From positions 1-55,554 of the forward strand of contig CALWDW010000011.1 of assembly GCA_944376795.1 (NCBI GenBank): a stretch of 55,554 nucleotides of DNA, read 5' to 3'. The DNA comes from an uncultured Christensenellaceae bacterium (lineage in GTDB: Bacteria > Bacillota > Clostridia > Christensenellales > UMGS416). The position numbers were made by a program, and so were the translations under genes. Shown piece by piece: positions 27,792 to 36,287 of the stretch (positions within the stretch are counted from its first letter, which is position 1; every line of letters starts with the position of its first letter). The notes beneath the pieces were generated by a model. That model was not told where the DNA came from. It did no database searches and saw nothing but the letters and a program-made list of their open reading frames with translations.

Positions 27792-28973
27792 TTACCGGGA
27801 CTCCCGGAGCTGGGGCAGCGCGGCATGGAGCCGGTCCAGGCTCTCCAACAGCTGGGCATGAGGGCAGGCCAGATTGAACCGGGCAAAGCCGGGCCCCATG
27901 AACTCATGCCCCTTGCCCACGGCCACGCCGGCCTGGGCGGCCCACTGCCAGAGGCGCTGGGGATCCTGGGTATAGGCGGTAAAGTCCAGCCAGGCCAGAT
28001 AGGTGCCCTGCAGGTCGCTCATCTCCACGCCGGGGAAGTCCCGCTCCAGGACCTCCCGCAGCATCCGCCGGGCATCGTCCAGATAGGCCAGCAGCCCCTC
28101 CAGCCAGGGAATCCCCTGCTGGTAGGCGGTGCGCTGGGCCATGCGGGAGAGGAGGTTGCCGGCACAGGAGCCATAGGCCTGCATGGTCTGGATAAAGCGC
28201 TGACGCAGCCCGGCGTCGGGAATCACCGCGGTGGAGAACTCCAGCCCCGCCAGGTTAAAGGTTTTGGTGGCGGAAATCCCCACGATGGCCATATCCTCCA
28301 CCCCCAGGGTCATGACACTGGTCTGGGTATGGCCGGGCATGATCAGGTCGTGGTGGATCTCATCGGCGATGAGCTTGGCATCGTAGCGGCGCAGCAGGGC
28401 CACCAGCTGCTCCAGCTCCTCCCGGGACCAGACCCGTCCCACCGGATTGTGGGGAGAGCAGAGCATCAGCGCCTTGGCCCCGTCCCGCAGGCAGTCCTCC
28501 AGGTTCTCCAGGTCCATCTTCCAGCCGTCCTCGGTGCGACGCAGGGGATTGAGCACCCGCCGGCGGCCCAGGCTCTCCGGAATGGACAAAAAGGGCGGGT
28601 AAATGGGCGGCTGCACAATCACCCCGTCCCCGGGCTCGGTGAAGAGCTGGATGGCCACCTTCAGCGTGGACAGCACGCTGGGCGACCAGACCAAACTCTC
28701 GGGCTCCACATGCCAGGCATGCCGCGCCGCCAAGAAATCCACCACGCTCTGCCGGTCCTCCGGACACTCCATGGTGTAGCCAAAGATCCCATGCTCCACC
28801 CGGGCCTTTAGGGCCTCCACCACCGCCGGCGGGCAGGGGATATCCATATCCGCCACCCACATGGGCAGGGCATCCGGGTTTCCGTAGCTGCGCCCCAGGC
28901 CGTCCCACTTCTCGCAGAGGGTCCCCCGGCGCTCTACCTGTCTGTCAAAATAGGCCGCATCAAAACGCATCAT
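27792..28973 (-). CDS. patB: PatB/MalY-type PLP aminotransferase (cystathionine beta-lyase-like)
   Basis: A 393-residue fold-type I PLP enzyme: LPMWVADMDIPCPPAVVEAL at the N-terminus, GVIVQPPIYPPF, LCSPHNPVGRVWSREEL, the PLP-contacting IADEIHHDLIMPGH, and the Schiff-base K237 in ISATKTFNLAGL. MalY/PatB enzymes cleave cystathionine or cysteine conjugates (C-S lyase). AAGGGAAG precedes the paired ATG codons. It is single-gene, with its own terminator, and its start faces the DnaA-box cluster. Confidence 0.9.
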   Translation of the reverse strand: MMRFDAAYFDRQVERRGTLCEKWDGLGRSYGNPDALPMWVADMDIPCPPAVVEALKARVEHGIFGYTMECPEDRQSVVDFLAARHAWHVEPESLVWSPSVLSTLKVAIQLFTEPGDGVIVQPPIYPPFLSIPESLGRRRVLNPLRRTEDGWKMDLENLEDCLRDGAKALMLCSPHNPVGRVWSREELEQLVALLRRYDAKLIADEIHHDLIMPGHTQTSVMTLGVEDMAIVGISATKTFNLAGLEFSTAVIPDAGLRQRFIQTMQAYGSCAGNLLSRMAQRTAYQQGIPWLEGLLAYLDDARRMLREVLERDFPGVEMSDLQGTYLAWLDFTAYTQDPQRLWQWAAQAGVAVGKGHEFMGPGFARFNLACPHAQLLESLDRLHAALPQLRESR

Positions 28974-29147
28974 TTGTCTTCCCTTCTTTGCTTAGGTCGT
29001 AACCCGCCCCTATCGTACCATCTTCCCGTGCAAAGCACAAGCGCCCGGCTATGGACTTTTATGACTGGACAAACCGCTCAAAAATTCGCAATGGATTTTC
29101 ATATGTTTTTTTATGCCCTTCCCTACGCGCCGTCTCGTGGAAAACTC

Positions 29148-29421
29148 GGTGGATAAGCCTGTGGACATCGTGGAAAAAGGCGTGGAGAAATCCCCCGCCC
29201 GGTGGGTAATCCAAGATATGCACTTATCCCCAATCGGTGGATAATTCCGTGGATAAATAACCGCTTCGACAGAATATTGGGGGATAACTCTCCCGTGCCT
29301 CCCATATTTTGTGTCGTTTCCTCCCCCAGCTCCCTAGAAATCGGTGGATAATCCCGGTGGATGTCTTCTTTATCCACAAGGAAACACTTATCCACATCCC
29401 TTTTGGGGAAACTGTGGATAA
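29148..29421. other. DnaA-box cluster (oriC-like or DnaA-titration locus)
   Basis: Three perfect DnaA boxes: TTATCCACA at 29370-29378 and 29388-29396, and its complement TGTGGATAA at 29413-29421. Five boxes have a single mismatch: GGTGGATAA at 29148-29156, 29236-29244 and 29343-29351; CGTGGATAA at 29248-29256; TTATCCCCA at 29224-29232. Several weaker ones include TGTGGACAT at 29160 and GGTGGATGT at 29356. Eight good boxes in 274 bases is far above chance. AT-rich DNA flanks it at about 29050-29120. No dnaA, dnaN or gidA is in the window. The function (replication origin, DnaA reservoir or DnaA-controlled promoter) is open. Confidence 0.75.
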
Positions 29422-29608
29422 CACCTCTTGACAGAATTGCCTTTTTGTGATTGGCCCGGGCGGCTGTTTGGCTGGGCCAATCGCCTGTTCGTTCCTATTT
29501 AAGTCAAGTTTGTCTACTCAGGGGTGTAATACCGCCATAGAGCTATATGCCAACACTCTGGTATAATAGTGCTATACTCTATATTCCAAAATGCAAGGAG
29601 GTTCAGCC
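29422..29608 (+). promoter_or_regulatory. Promoter region of the nucleoside-hydrolase operon
   Basis: Contains a hairpin (ATTGGCCC ... GGGCCAAT, 29450-29481) and an extended -10 promoter TGGTATAAT (29559-29567), about 40 bases before the ATG. No clear -35 is visible at 17 bases, consistent with an extended -10. The DnaA boxes end about 140 bases upstream of this -10. Confidence 0.5.
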
Positions 29609-30544
29609 ATGAAGCCCGCTACAACCCTTTCCATAGACCAACGCCTGCGTCTGCTCCGTCTGGAGCGCCCCGCCGTCCTTCCCATGGTGGTGGATACCGA
29701 TACCTTCAACGAGGTTGACGATCAATTCGCCTTGTGTTTTGCCCTGCTCAGTTCCCGGGCCCGGGTGGAGGCCATCTATGCCGCCCCGTTTTTCAACGCC
29801 CTCTCCCAAGGGCCCGAGGACGGCATGGAGAAGTCTTACCTGGAGATCTTCCGCCTCCTGGACCGCCTGCCCCAGGTGGCCCCGCCGCCGGTGTATAAGG
29901 GCAGCCGCCAATATATGACCGGCCCCGACGCCCCGGTGCAAAGCCCCGCCGCCCAGGATCTTATCCTCCGCGCCCGAGCCCACACTCCGGAGGATCCCCT
30001 CTACGTGGTCACCCTGGGCTGCCCCGTCAACGTAGCCAGCGCCATCCTTCTGGCCCCGGATATCCTGGACCGGATCGTGGTGGTCTGGTTGGGAGGCCAG
30101 CCCCTGGACTGGTATACCGCCGACGAGTTCAACCTTTCCCAGGATCTCTACGCCAGCTCGGTTTTATTTGACAGCGGCGCGGCCCTGGTGCTGCTGCCCA
30201 CCTGCCAGGTTACCGACCACCTCACCGTCACCCTGCCCGAGCTGGATTACTACCTGGGCCGCTCCACCCCCATCGGGGAGTATCTGACCGGCGTAGTCCA
30301 GGGCTACCGGAACCACTTCCACGGCGGCGAGGTCTGGAGCAAGGTCATCTGGGACATCGTGGCGGTGGCATGGTGCGTCATGCCCGAAGCGGTGCCCACC
30401 CGCCTGGCCCCCGCACCCATCCTGCAGCCTGATAAGCGCTATAGCCTGGACTTCACCCGGCACCTGATCCGGGAGGCCTACGCCGTCCAACGGGACGACA
30501 TTTTCCGCGAGGTATACCGTCTGCTGGGAAGTCCCCGCCTATGA
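29609..30544 (+). CDS. Inosine/uridine-preferring nucleoside hydrolase family protein
   Basis: A 311-residue protein. The motif VVDTDTFNEVDDQFAL (from residue 27) corresponds to the DTD...DD calcium and ribose-binding signature of nucleoside hydrolases, slightly expanded relative to the usual DTDPGIDDALAL. The segment VTLGCPVNVASAILLAPDILDRI matches the family's second region. It would cleave a nucleoside or related N-glycoside. AAGGAGG lies eight bases before the ATG at 29609. It ends in an ATGA overlap with the GNAT gene, so the two are co-translated. Confidence 0.8.
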   Translation: MKPATTLSIDQRLRLLRLERPAVLPMVVDTDTFNEVDDQFALCFALLSSRARVEAIYAAPFFNALSQGPEDGMEKSYLEIFRLLDRLPQVAPPPVYKGSRQYMTGPDAPVQSPAAQDLILRARAHTPEDPLYVVTLGCPVNVASAILLAPDILDRIVVVWLGGQPLDWYTADEFNLSQDLYASSVLFDSGAALVLLPTCQVTDHLTVTLPELDYYLGRSTPIGEYLTGVVQGYRNHFHGGEVWSKVIWDIVAVAWCVMPEAVPTRLAPAPILQPDKRYSLDFTRHLIREAYAVQRDDIFREVYRLLGSPRL

Positions 30545-31419
30545 TCCAACCACAATTGGAACGCGCCTATCCTGCCGATGCTGATGCCCTCCTGCAGGTG
30601 CAGCGGGCCGCCTTTGCCGGGCATTACCGCCGTTACCGCGACAAGGACAATCCCTATCTGCAGAATCAGGACTCCCTCCTGCGGCGCATGACCTTCCCCC
30701 AGGGCGCCTATTATAAGCTTACCGCCGGAGACGAGCTGGCCGGCGGGCTCTTCCTCTACCAGCGGGCCTTCGCCAGCTTCTGGCTGGCGGTGCTGTACAT
30801 CCACCCCCGGTTCCAGGGCCGGGGCTGGGGGCGTTTTGCCCTGCGGCAGGCCATGGAAGCCCATCCCTGGGCGGCCGAGTGGGGACTGAACTGTCCCACC
30901 GACCTGCCCGCCAACCAGGCCTGCTACCAGGCCTGCGGCTTCACCGACACCGGCCTGCGGGAACGGATCAATCCCCGCCTGGAGCTCATGGTCTACCACC
31001 GGTACTGTTTCCGCTTCCTGCGGGAGGAGGCCCTGGAGGACAGCCGTGTCCGCCTGCGCCTGGCCGCCGCCCTGGATCCCCGGCCGGAGACCTGCGGCGT
31101 CCCCTGCTACCGCTTCGACATTCTTCCCGCCGGAGCCCAGGGGCCGGTGCTGGGCCGCTGCGCCCTGCGGGTGGGCTGGAACGAGGCCGTGCGCCTGGCA
31201 GGGCATGTGGATCTGTTCCTGGATGCGCCCGAACCCGATCTGTACCGCCTCGTGCTGGCCCTTTTGGGAGAGCTGGCCTACCTGCACCGGATGGAAGACC
31301 TCTCCATCCTGGCCGCTCCCGGCCGCCCCGCTCTGCTCCAGGCGCTGGCTGCCCTGGGCGCGGACTGCCAGGAAATCCTGCCCGGCGGGGCACGGTACAT
31401 CCTGCCGCTGGAAGGCTGA
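30541..31419 (+). CDS. GNAT-family N-acetyltransferase
   Basis: 292 residues. The first ~150 form a GNAT acetyl-CoA-binding domain, with LAVLYIHPRFQGRGWGRFALRQAMEAHP containing the R/Q-x-x-G-x-G/A loop and LPANQACYQACGF the following strand-helix. The C-terminal ~130 residues (CYRFDIL...RCALRVGWNEAVRLAG) form a second domain I do not recognise, possibly another degenerate acetyltransferase fold. The substrate is unknown. It is the second gene of the operon, overlapping the first by four bases. Confidence 0.75.
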   Translation: MIQPQLERAYPADADALLQVQRAAFAGHYRRYRDKDNPYLQNQDSLLRRMTFPQGAYYKLTAGDELAGGLFLYQRAFASFWLAVLYIHPRFQGRGWGRFALRQAMEAHPWAAEWGLNCPTDLPANQACYQACGFTDTGLRERINPRLELMVYHRYCFRFLREEALEDSRVRLRLAAALDPRPETCGVPCYRFDILPAGAQGPVLGRCALRVGWNEAVRLAGHVDLFLDAPEPDLYRLVLALLGELAYLHRMEDLSILAAPGRPALLQALAALGADCQEILPGGARYILPLEG

Positions 31420-31483
31420 CCTCACCGGTTTTAAGCAGGTTTTAAGGCAGGCTGCGTACACTGGATCCAAAGGAGGACGGAAC

Positions 31484-32161
31484 ATGCGGATACTGTTGGT
31501 TGAGGACGAGCGCCGGCTCAGCGAGGCGCTGGCGCAGCTGCTGCGGGCGCAGCACCATCAAGTAACCGCCGTGCCCGATGGAGAAGCCGGCTGCGAAAAG
31601 GCCATGGACGGCGTGTTTGACGTAATCATCCTGGACATCATGCTCCCCAAAATGGACGGCTTAACCGTGCTGGCCCGGGTGCGGCAGGCCGGCATTGCCA
31701 CCCCTGTGCTCCTGCTCACCGCCAAGGACGAGGTCGCCGACAAGGTCAAGGGGCTGGATGCCGGAGCCGACGACTACCTAACCAAGCCCTTCTCCACCGA
31801 GGAACTGCTGGCGCGGCTGCGGGCCCTGGCCCGCCGGCCGGGAGAGGTCATCTCCGACGATATCCTCCGCTTCGGCGACCTGGCGCTGCATCTATCCAGC
31901 TATGTCCTCTCCTGCGGCGCCGCGCAGGTCAGCCTGGGACATAAGGAGTTCGAAATCGCCCGGATCCTCCTGGCCCACGGCCGTGCGGTAACCCCGAAGG
32001 AAGAGCTCATTGTCAAGGTATGGGGCTACGACGCCGACGTAGGCTACAACAATGTGGAGGTATACCTTACCTTCCTGCGGAAAAAGCTGGCGTACCTTCG
32101 CTCCACGGTGCAGATCCGTCCGGTACGCGGCGTGGGGTACGTACTGGAGGACGCAGCATGA
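31484..32161 (+). CDS. OmpR/PhoB-family response regulator
   Basis: 225 residues. The receiver domain (1-~118) has acidic pocket residues E7/D8, phosphoacceptor D51 (VIILDIMLPKMDG) and the conserved lysine in LTKPF. The C-terminal winged helix (~130-225) ends NNVEVYLTFLRKKL...IRPVRGVGYVLE. AAAGGAGG lies seven bases before the ATG. It overlaps the kinase gene by four bases (ATGA), forming a two-component operon; target genes are unknown. Confidence 0.95.
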   Translation: MRILLVEDERRLSEALAQLLRAQHHQVTAVPDGEAGCEKAMDGVFDVIILDIMLPKMDGLTVLARVRQAGIATPVLLLTAKDEVADKVKGLDAGADDYLTKPFSTEELLARLRALARRPGEVISDDILRFGDLALHLSSYVLSCGAAQVSLGHKEFEIARILLAHGRAVTPKEELIVKVWGYDADVGYNNVEVYLTFLRKKLAYLRSTVQIRPVRGVGYVLEDAA

Positions 32162-33498
32162 TTGGCCGGCTCAAGCGACGGTTTGTGGGGATGACCATGC
32201 TCATCTTCACCCTGGTGCTGGCGGTTATCATCATCGGGATCTACGCCTATATGCGCATGGAGGGCGCCAGGTCTTCCCAGCGCATCCTGGAGCAGGCGGT
32301 ACGTCGGGACGGACAGCGGCAGGAGCTCTCGCCTCCGCCCGGCTTTTCCGGCGACCTATCGCGCCCCGGCCTGGATGGGGACGCCTCCTTTCCCCCGCCT
32401 GACCAGTTCCCTCGGGCCGGCTTCTTTGACCAAGAGGCCCAGCTGCTCAACGTATTCTCGGTAAAGGTGGACAGCGCCGGAGAAATCCAGGAAATTCTCT
32501 CCGGCTTTGACAGCGAGGACAGCGATATTGAGGCCCTGCTGTCCCTGGCCCAATCCGGCGGCCAAGCCCAGGGAACACTGGAATACAACGGCGCCTCCTT
32601 CCGCTACCTCTACGCGGAGAAGCCCTACGGCGGAATCTATGCCTTCCTGTCCCAAAGCTGGGAGCAGTCCATCCTTGCCCGGACCCTTGCCGTGTCTCTG
32701 CTGGTAGGAGGCGGATGCCTGGTTACGGTTTTTTGCATGAGCCTCTTCCTGGCCGGCTGGAGCGTGCGGCCCATCGCCAGGGCCTGGGCTAAGCAAAAGG
32801 AGTTCGTAGCCAACGCTTCCCACGAACTCAAGACCCCCTTGACCACCATACTGGCCAATACCGACGTAATGCTGGCCAATCCCGAAAGCACAGTGGCCAG
32901 CCAGGGCAAGTGGCTGGACTACATCCGCGCCGAAGCCCAGCGGATGAGCGGCCTGGTGGCCGACCTCCTCTTTCTGGCCAAAGCCGACGACGGCAGCGAA
33001 GCGCAGGAACGGAAGTCCTTCTGCCTCAGCGATGCAGTAGAACGAGCCGTACTGCCCATGGAATCCCTTATATTTGAACAGGGTAAGGCGCTGCGGACAG
33101 AGATCACTCCGGACATTACAATGGTGGGAGACGAGGCCCGGGTTGTGCAGCTGGTGGTGCTGCTCATGGATAATGCCATCAAGCATTCCGATCCCAACGG
33201 GGATCTCACCCTCACGCTGGCGCAGGATCGGGACCGCGCCCGCCTTACCGTCACCAACACCGGTCCCGCCATTCCTCCCGAAAGCCTGGATAAAATCTTT
33301 GAGCGCTTTTACCGGGTGGACGCCTCCCGGAACCGGCAGACCGGCGGGTACGGCCTGGGCCTGTCCATTGTGCGGCAGATCGTGGACATGCACCGGGGTA
33401 AAATTGAGGTCTCCAGCGGAGAGATCACCACATTCACCATCACCCTGCCCCTGGGAGATCTGGGGCGGAGGGCATCCCCGCCGTCTCGAAATCCGTGA
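32158..33498 (+). CDS. Sensor histidine kinase
   Basis: 446 residues. A first membrane helix (~12-32) and a second (~183-203) flank an extracytoplasmic sensor domain of about 150 residues starting with a Pro-rich stretch. No clear HAMP domain is seen. The HisKA box has H222 in NASHELKTPLTTI. The ATPase domain has N-box LMDNAIKHSDPNG, F-box IFERFYRVDASRN and G-box GYGLGLSIV. It partners the preceding response regulator. After the natural end FTITLPLGDL, the last ~10 residues and the TGA come from the GAATCCGTGAGGATTCC module of repeat copy E. Confidence 0.93.
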   Translation: MIGRLKRRFVGMTMLIFTLVLAVIIIGIYAYMRMEGARSSQRILEQAVRRDGQRQELSPPPGFSGDLSRPGLDGDASFPPPDQFPRAGFFDQEAQLLNVFSVKVDSAGEIQEILSGFDSEDSDIEALLSLAQSGGQAQGTLEYNGASFRYLYAEKPYGGIYAFLSQSWEQSILARTLAVSLLVGGGCLVTVFCMSLFLAGWSVRPIARAWAKQKEFVANASHELKTPLTTILANTDVMLANPESTVASQGKWLDYIRAEAQRMSGLVADLLFLAKADDGSEAQERKSFCLSDAVERAVLPMESLIFEQGKALRTEITPDITMVGDEARVVQLVVLLMDNAIKHSDPNGDLTLTLAQDRDRARLTVTNTGPAIPPESLDKIFERFYRVDASRNRQTGGYGLGLSIVRQIVDMHRGKIEVSSGEITTFTITLPLGDLGRRASPPSRNP

Positions 33499-34152
33499 GG
33501 ATTCCGAGGAGGCGGGGAATTGGCGGGGGAGAGAAACCTTTTGAGAAAGGTTTCCCTCCCCCGGACCCCCACCTTTCTAAAACTTTAGGAGAAAAGATAA
33601 GGGGAACGGCTGCAAGAAGAGTGCAGCCGTTCCCCTATTTTTTTGTAATTTACAAAACGCGGCGGCGTGTACGGCGCGTTTTGCCCGATGAGGGGTTTTG
33701 CCGCTTTGCGGCAAAACTGCGGGGCGCGGGGGCCGCGAAAGGCTCCTGCTTTCTCTAATCAAGCTCGCGGAAAGCCTGCTTTCCGCGATAAGCCCCCGCA
33801 GGAATCCGTCAGGATTCCGAGGAGGCGGGATTTTGCGGGGGAGAGAAACCTTTTGAGAAAGGTTTCCCTCCCCCGCGCCCCTACCCTTCTAAAACTTTTA
33901 GGGGGAAGATGGGGAGAGAATAGAAGGAGAACGGCTGCACTCTTCTTGCAGCCGTTCCCCTATTTTTTGTAATTTACAAAACGCGACGGCGTGTACGGCG
34001 CGTTTTGCCCGATGAGGGGTGGCGGCGCTTCGCGCAGCCACTGTGGGGTGCGGGGGCCGCGAAAGGCTCCCGCTTTTTGTAACAAAGGTCGCGGAAAGCC
34101 TGCTTTCCGCGATAAGCCCCCGCAGGAATCCGTCAGGATTCCGAGGAGGCGG
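33483..34152. repeat. Mosaic palindromic repeat, copy E (two head-to-tail units)
   Basis: Order: AATCCGTGAGGATT (about 33489), GAGGAGGCGG, hairpin 33524-33562, CTAAAACTTTAGG, hairpin 33601-33635 with T7, AAAACGCGG...CGCGTTTT, GTTTTGCCGC hairpin 33695-33717, TCGCGGAAAGC hairpin 33765-33788, AATCCGTCAGGATT (33803). The series then repeats: hairpins 33835-33876, 33927-33960, 34019-34041 and 34089-34112, and a final AATCCGTCAGGATT (about 34128). Unit length is about 320 bp. It fills the whole gap between the convergent kinase and hydrolase genes. The two units differ mostly in paired positions. Confidence 0.93.
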
Positions 34153-34156
34153 GCTT

Positions 34157-35065
34157 CTAGAACCCCAGGCTCTCCAGCCATTCGGCGCACAGTTCGACCC
34201 AATGCATCACGTGCTCGATACGCACATGGGCCTCGTTCTCTCCATCAGCCAGGCCTAGGCCATGGTTCCCCATGGGGAAGCAGTGGAGTTCGAAGGGAAT
34301 CCCCCGGTCGGTCAGCTCCACCGCCAGACGCAGCACATGGCGCGGATCGTCCTGTCCATTGGTCTGCCAGAGGAAGAAGGGCGGGCCGTCGTGGCGCAGG
34401 TTCTTCTCCGGAGACATAAAGATCTTCTCCGGGCGGTCGCCGTCGGCAAAGGGCGAATCCCCAAAGCCGGCAGGAACCGTGGTCTGGGAGAAGGAGCCAT
34501 AGCAGAGGATGGCGGCGTCAGGGCGGTCGGTCATCCGCTCCACCGGATCACTGCTGGCAGGATCTCCCATATCAAAGTGGGTAGCCGCCATGCCGGTGAG
34601 GTGTCCCCCGGCAGAGAACCCGCCCATGCCGATGTGGTTTTCATCCAGTCCCCATTCGCCGGCCCGGTACCGGAGCAGACGCAGCGCCCGCTGGGCATCG
34701 GCCAGGGCATCCATACGGCGGTAGGGCGCCACCCGGTAGTCCAGCACCGCGGCGTTGAGCCCCAGCTCATTGAACCGCTGGGCCACGGCAAAGCCCTCAA
34801 AGGGGGCCTTGATGGCGTAGCCGCCGCCGGGTGCTACCAGCACCGTCCCCCGAGGTTTGGACGATTTCACGGGAAAGAGCACCAAAGAGGGGGGCAATTG
34901 ATGGGGAATGGCCGGGTCATAGCCGGGGGTTTCCCCTTCCGGCCAAAGAGGGACCCTGGGGTATTCTTCCATCAGACGGCGCCACATGGCGTTGATAGCG
35001 TCGGCCCGTGCCTCCCCTTTCAGGTCGGCATAGGCCCAGAGCAACTTTTCTTCACGGCTTACCAT
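34157..35065 (-). CDS. Alpha/beta-hydrolase (esterase, BD-FAE/acetyl-xylan-esterase-like)
   Basis: A 302-residue hydrolase: oxyanion-hole segment VLVAPGGGYAIKAPFEG, nucleophile elbow GFS151AGGHL, and a C-terminal histidine in MGNHGLGL; the acid is probably the aspartate in NGQDDP. The arrangement matches small carbohydrate-esterase-like hydrolases acting on acetylated sugars. No signal peptide. GAGGAG lies seven bases before the ATG. The stop codon lies 5 bases from the edge of repeat copy E. Confidence 0.82.
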   Translation of the reverse strand: MVSREEKLLWAYADLKGEARADAINAMWRRLMEEYPRVPLWPEGETPGYDPAIPHQLPPSLVLFPVKSSKPRGTVLVAPGGGYAIKAPFEGFAVAQRFNELGLNAAVLDYRVAPYRRMDALADAQRALRLLRYRAGEWGLDENHIGMGGFSAGGHLTGMAATHFDMGDPASSDPVERMTDRPDAAILCYGSFSQTTVPAGFGDSPFADGDRPEKIFMSPEKNLRHDGPPFFLWQTNGQDDPRHVLRLAVELTDRGIPFELHCFPMGNHGLGLADGENEAHVRIEHVMHWVELCAEWLESLGF

Positions 35066-35149
35066 GGGTAACTCCTCGCTTTCCTAGAGTTTTCTCTATG
35101 ATACACCCCCTCCCTACGGTGGGGTATGCACCGGAATGACCGGTTCGCC

Positions 35150-36088
35150 CTACGCCTGCTTCAGCGCCCCCAGGGACGCCAGGCATTCCCGGATGGCCTG
35201 CAGGGAGGTATACCGGGGGACAAATCCCAGATGTTCCCGGGCCTTCTCCATGGAATAGCTGGGACTGTGGGCCAGATGATCCCGGGCCTGGGCGGCCGAC
35301 GCAGGGGAAAGTCCCGCCATCCACTCTCCCAGGGGCTGGTACTCCAGCTGCGGCTCCCGGCCAAACCAGGCCGAAACCGCTTCGGCATAGCCTCGCAGGG
35401 TAATGGCCCGGGGGGAAACCGCATGAAATCCTTGGCCAAAGCTGGGCTCTCCTGCCCGGATGGCCGCCAGGAACACCCCCGCTACGTCGGCGGCATGGAC
35501 ATGGTGCAGGGTGCCCATGCCCAGGTCGGGCAGCGCCAGCGGCCGTCCCTCCCGGAGCACGTCAAACACCCAGGGCTCCTTGTGGGCTTGGGGATTGATG
35601 GGCCAGGTATTGGGGCAGACGATGTGCCCAGGATGCACCATGGTGCCGGGAAAGCCCTCCTCCCGCCAGAGCGCCGCCAGCGTCTCCTCCATGGCCGACT
35701 TCTGCCGCCCGTACTCGCAGAGGGGGACACGGTCCTCCTCCTCCCGGGCCGGAACACAGCGCACCGGGCCGTGGATCCAGGCGCTGCCGCAGCACAGATA
35801 ATGCGCCACCTTTCCCCGCAGCGCGTCCACCATGGCCTGCATCTCCTCCTGGGTGAAGCAGATCATGTCCACCACCACATCGGGACGCAGGGCGGCCACA
35901 GCCGCCTCAAACCCCGGCTCGCCCCGGCACAGGCGCACCCGTTCCACCGCCTCATAGCCGGGCATCCACACGGGGGGCGGGTTCTCGCTCCGGGAGACCG
36001 CCGTCACCTGATACCCTTCGGCTACCAGCATGGGGCACAGATAGCCGCCTACCTTTCCATTGCCGCCGATCACTACGGCTCTTTTCAT
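35150..36088 (-). CDS. NAD-dependent epimerase/dehydratase family protein
   Basis: A 312-residue extended-SDR-like protein: a Rossmann motif GGNGKVGGYL at the N-terminus, VVVDMICFTQEEMQAMVDAL, a YGRQKSAMEETL stretch carrying the Y-x-x-x-K pair, and a C-terminal substrate domain. It probably acts on a nucleotide sugar or similar substrate, not identifiable here. AAGGAGG precedes the ATG at 36088 by ten bases; longer starts upstream lack a site. It may share a transcript with the hydrolase downstream (84-base gap). Confidence 0.8.
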   Translation of the reverse strand: MKRAVVIGGNGKVGGYLCPMLVAEGYQVTAVSRSENPPPVWMPGYEAVERVRLCRGEPGFEAAVAALRPDVVVDMICFTQEEMQAMVDALRGKVAHYLCCGSAWIHGPVRCVPAREEEDRVPLCEYGRQKSAMEETLAALWREEGFPGTMVHPGHIVCPNTWPINPQAHKEPWVFDVLREGRPLALPDLGMGTLHHVHAADVAGVFLAAIRAGEPSFGQGFHAVSPRAITLRGYAEAVSAWFGREPQLEYQPLGEWMAGLSPASAAQARDHLAHSPSYSMEKAREHLGFVPRYTSLQAIRECLASLGALKQA

Positions 36089-36222
36089 GGTATGGATCCT
36101 CCTTATCCGCGGGATTGATTCGTTCCGTATATCTTGGGAAAAAGGGTTTCCCACTGCTTCCCACGAGATATACGCGGCTCCGGCGGCGTTTTCCTGCTAT
36201 TCTGTGCGGCGGCAGCCAGAAA

Positions 36223-36256
36223 CGCCCGGCAGGCCGCAAATGCGGCCTGCCGGGCG
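36223..36256. terminator. Long perfect hairpin between two minus-strand genes
   Basis: A 34-base sequence with 16-base complementary arms (CGCCCGGCAGGCCGCA and complement) around AA. On the plus strand it is followed by CCAACTTTTTT, on the minus strand by TTTCTGG. It lies 31 bases beyond the lipoprotein stop and probably terminates that minus transcript. It shares no modules with the mosaic repeats. Confidence 0.75.
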
Positions 36257-36287
36257 CCAACTTTTTTACCGGAAACGAAACCAAGGC

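Noticed and set aside
29123..29424. Short minus-strand frames across the DnaA-box cluster
   Set aside because: The peptides are built from translated DnaA boxes (repeated GDKCF and IIHR-like pieces); the conserved signal is the 9-mers.
33483..34152. CRISPR array
   Set aside because: The repeats are long composite palindromes with no regular short repeat/unique spacer pattern and no cas genes.
33483..34152. Insertion sequence
   Set aside because: No transposase frame and no consistent terminal inverted repeats with target duplication could be seen; kept as a non-coding repeat.
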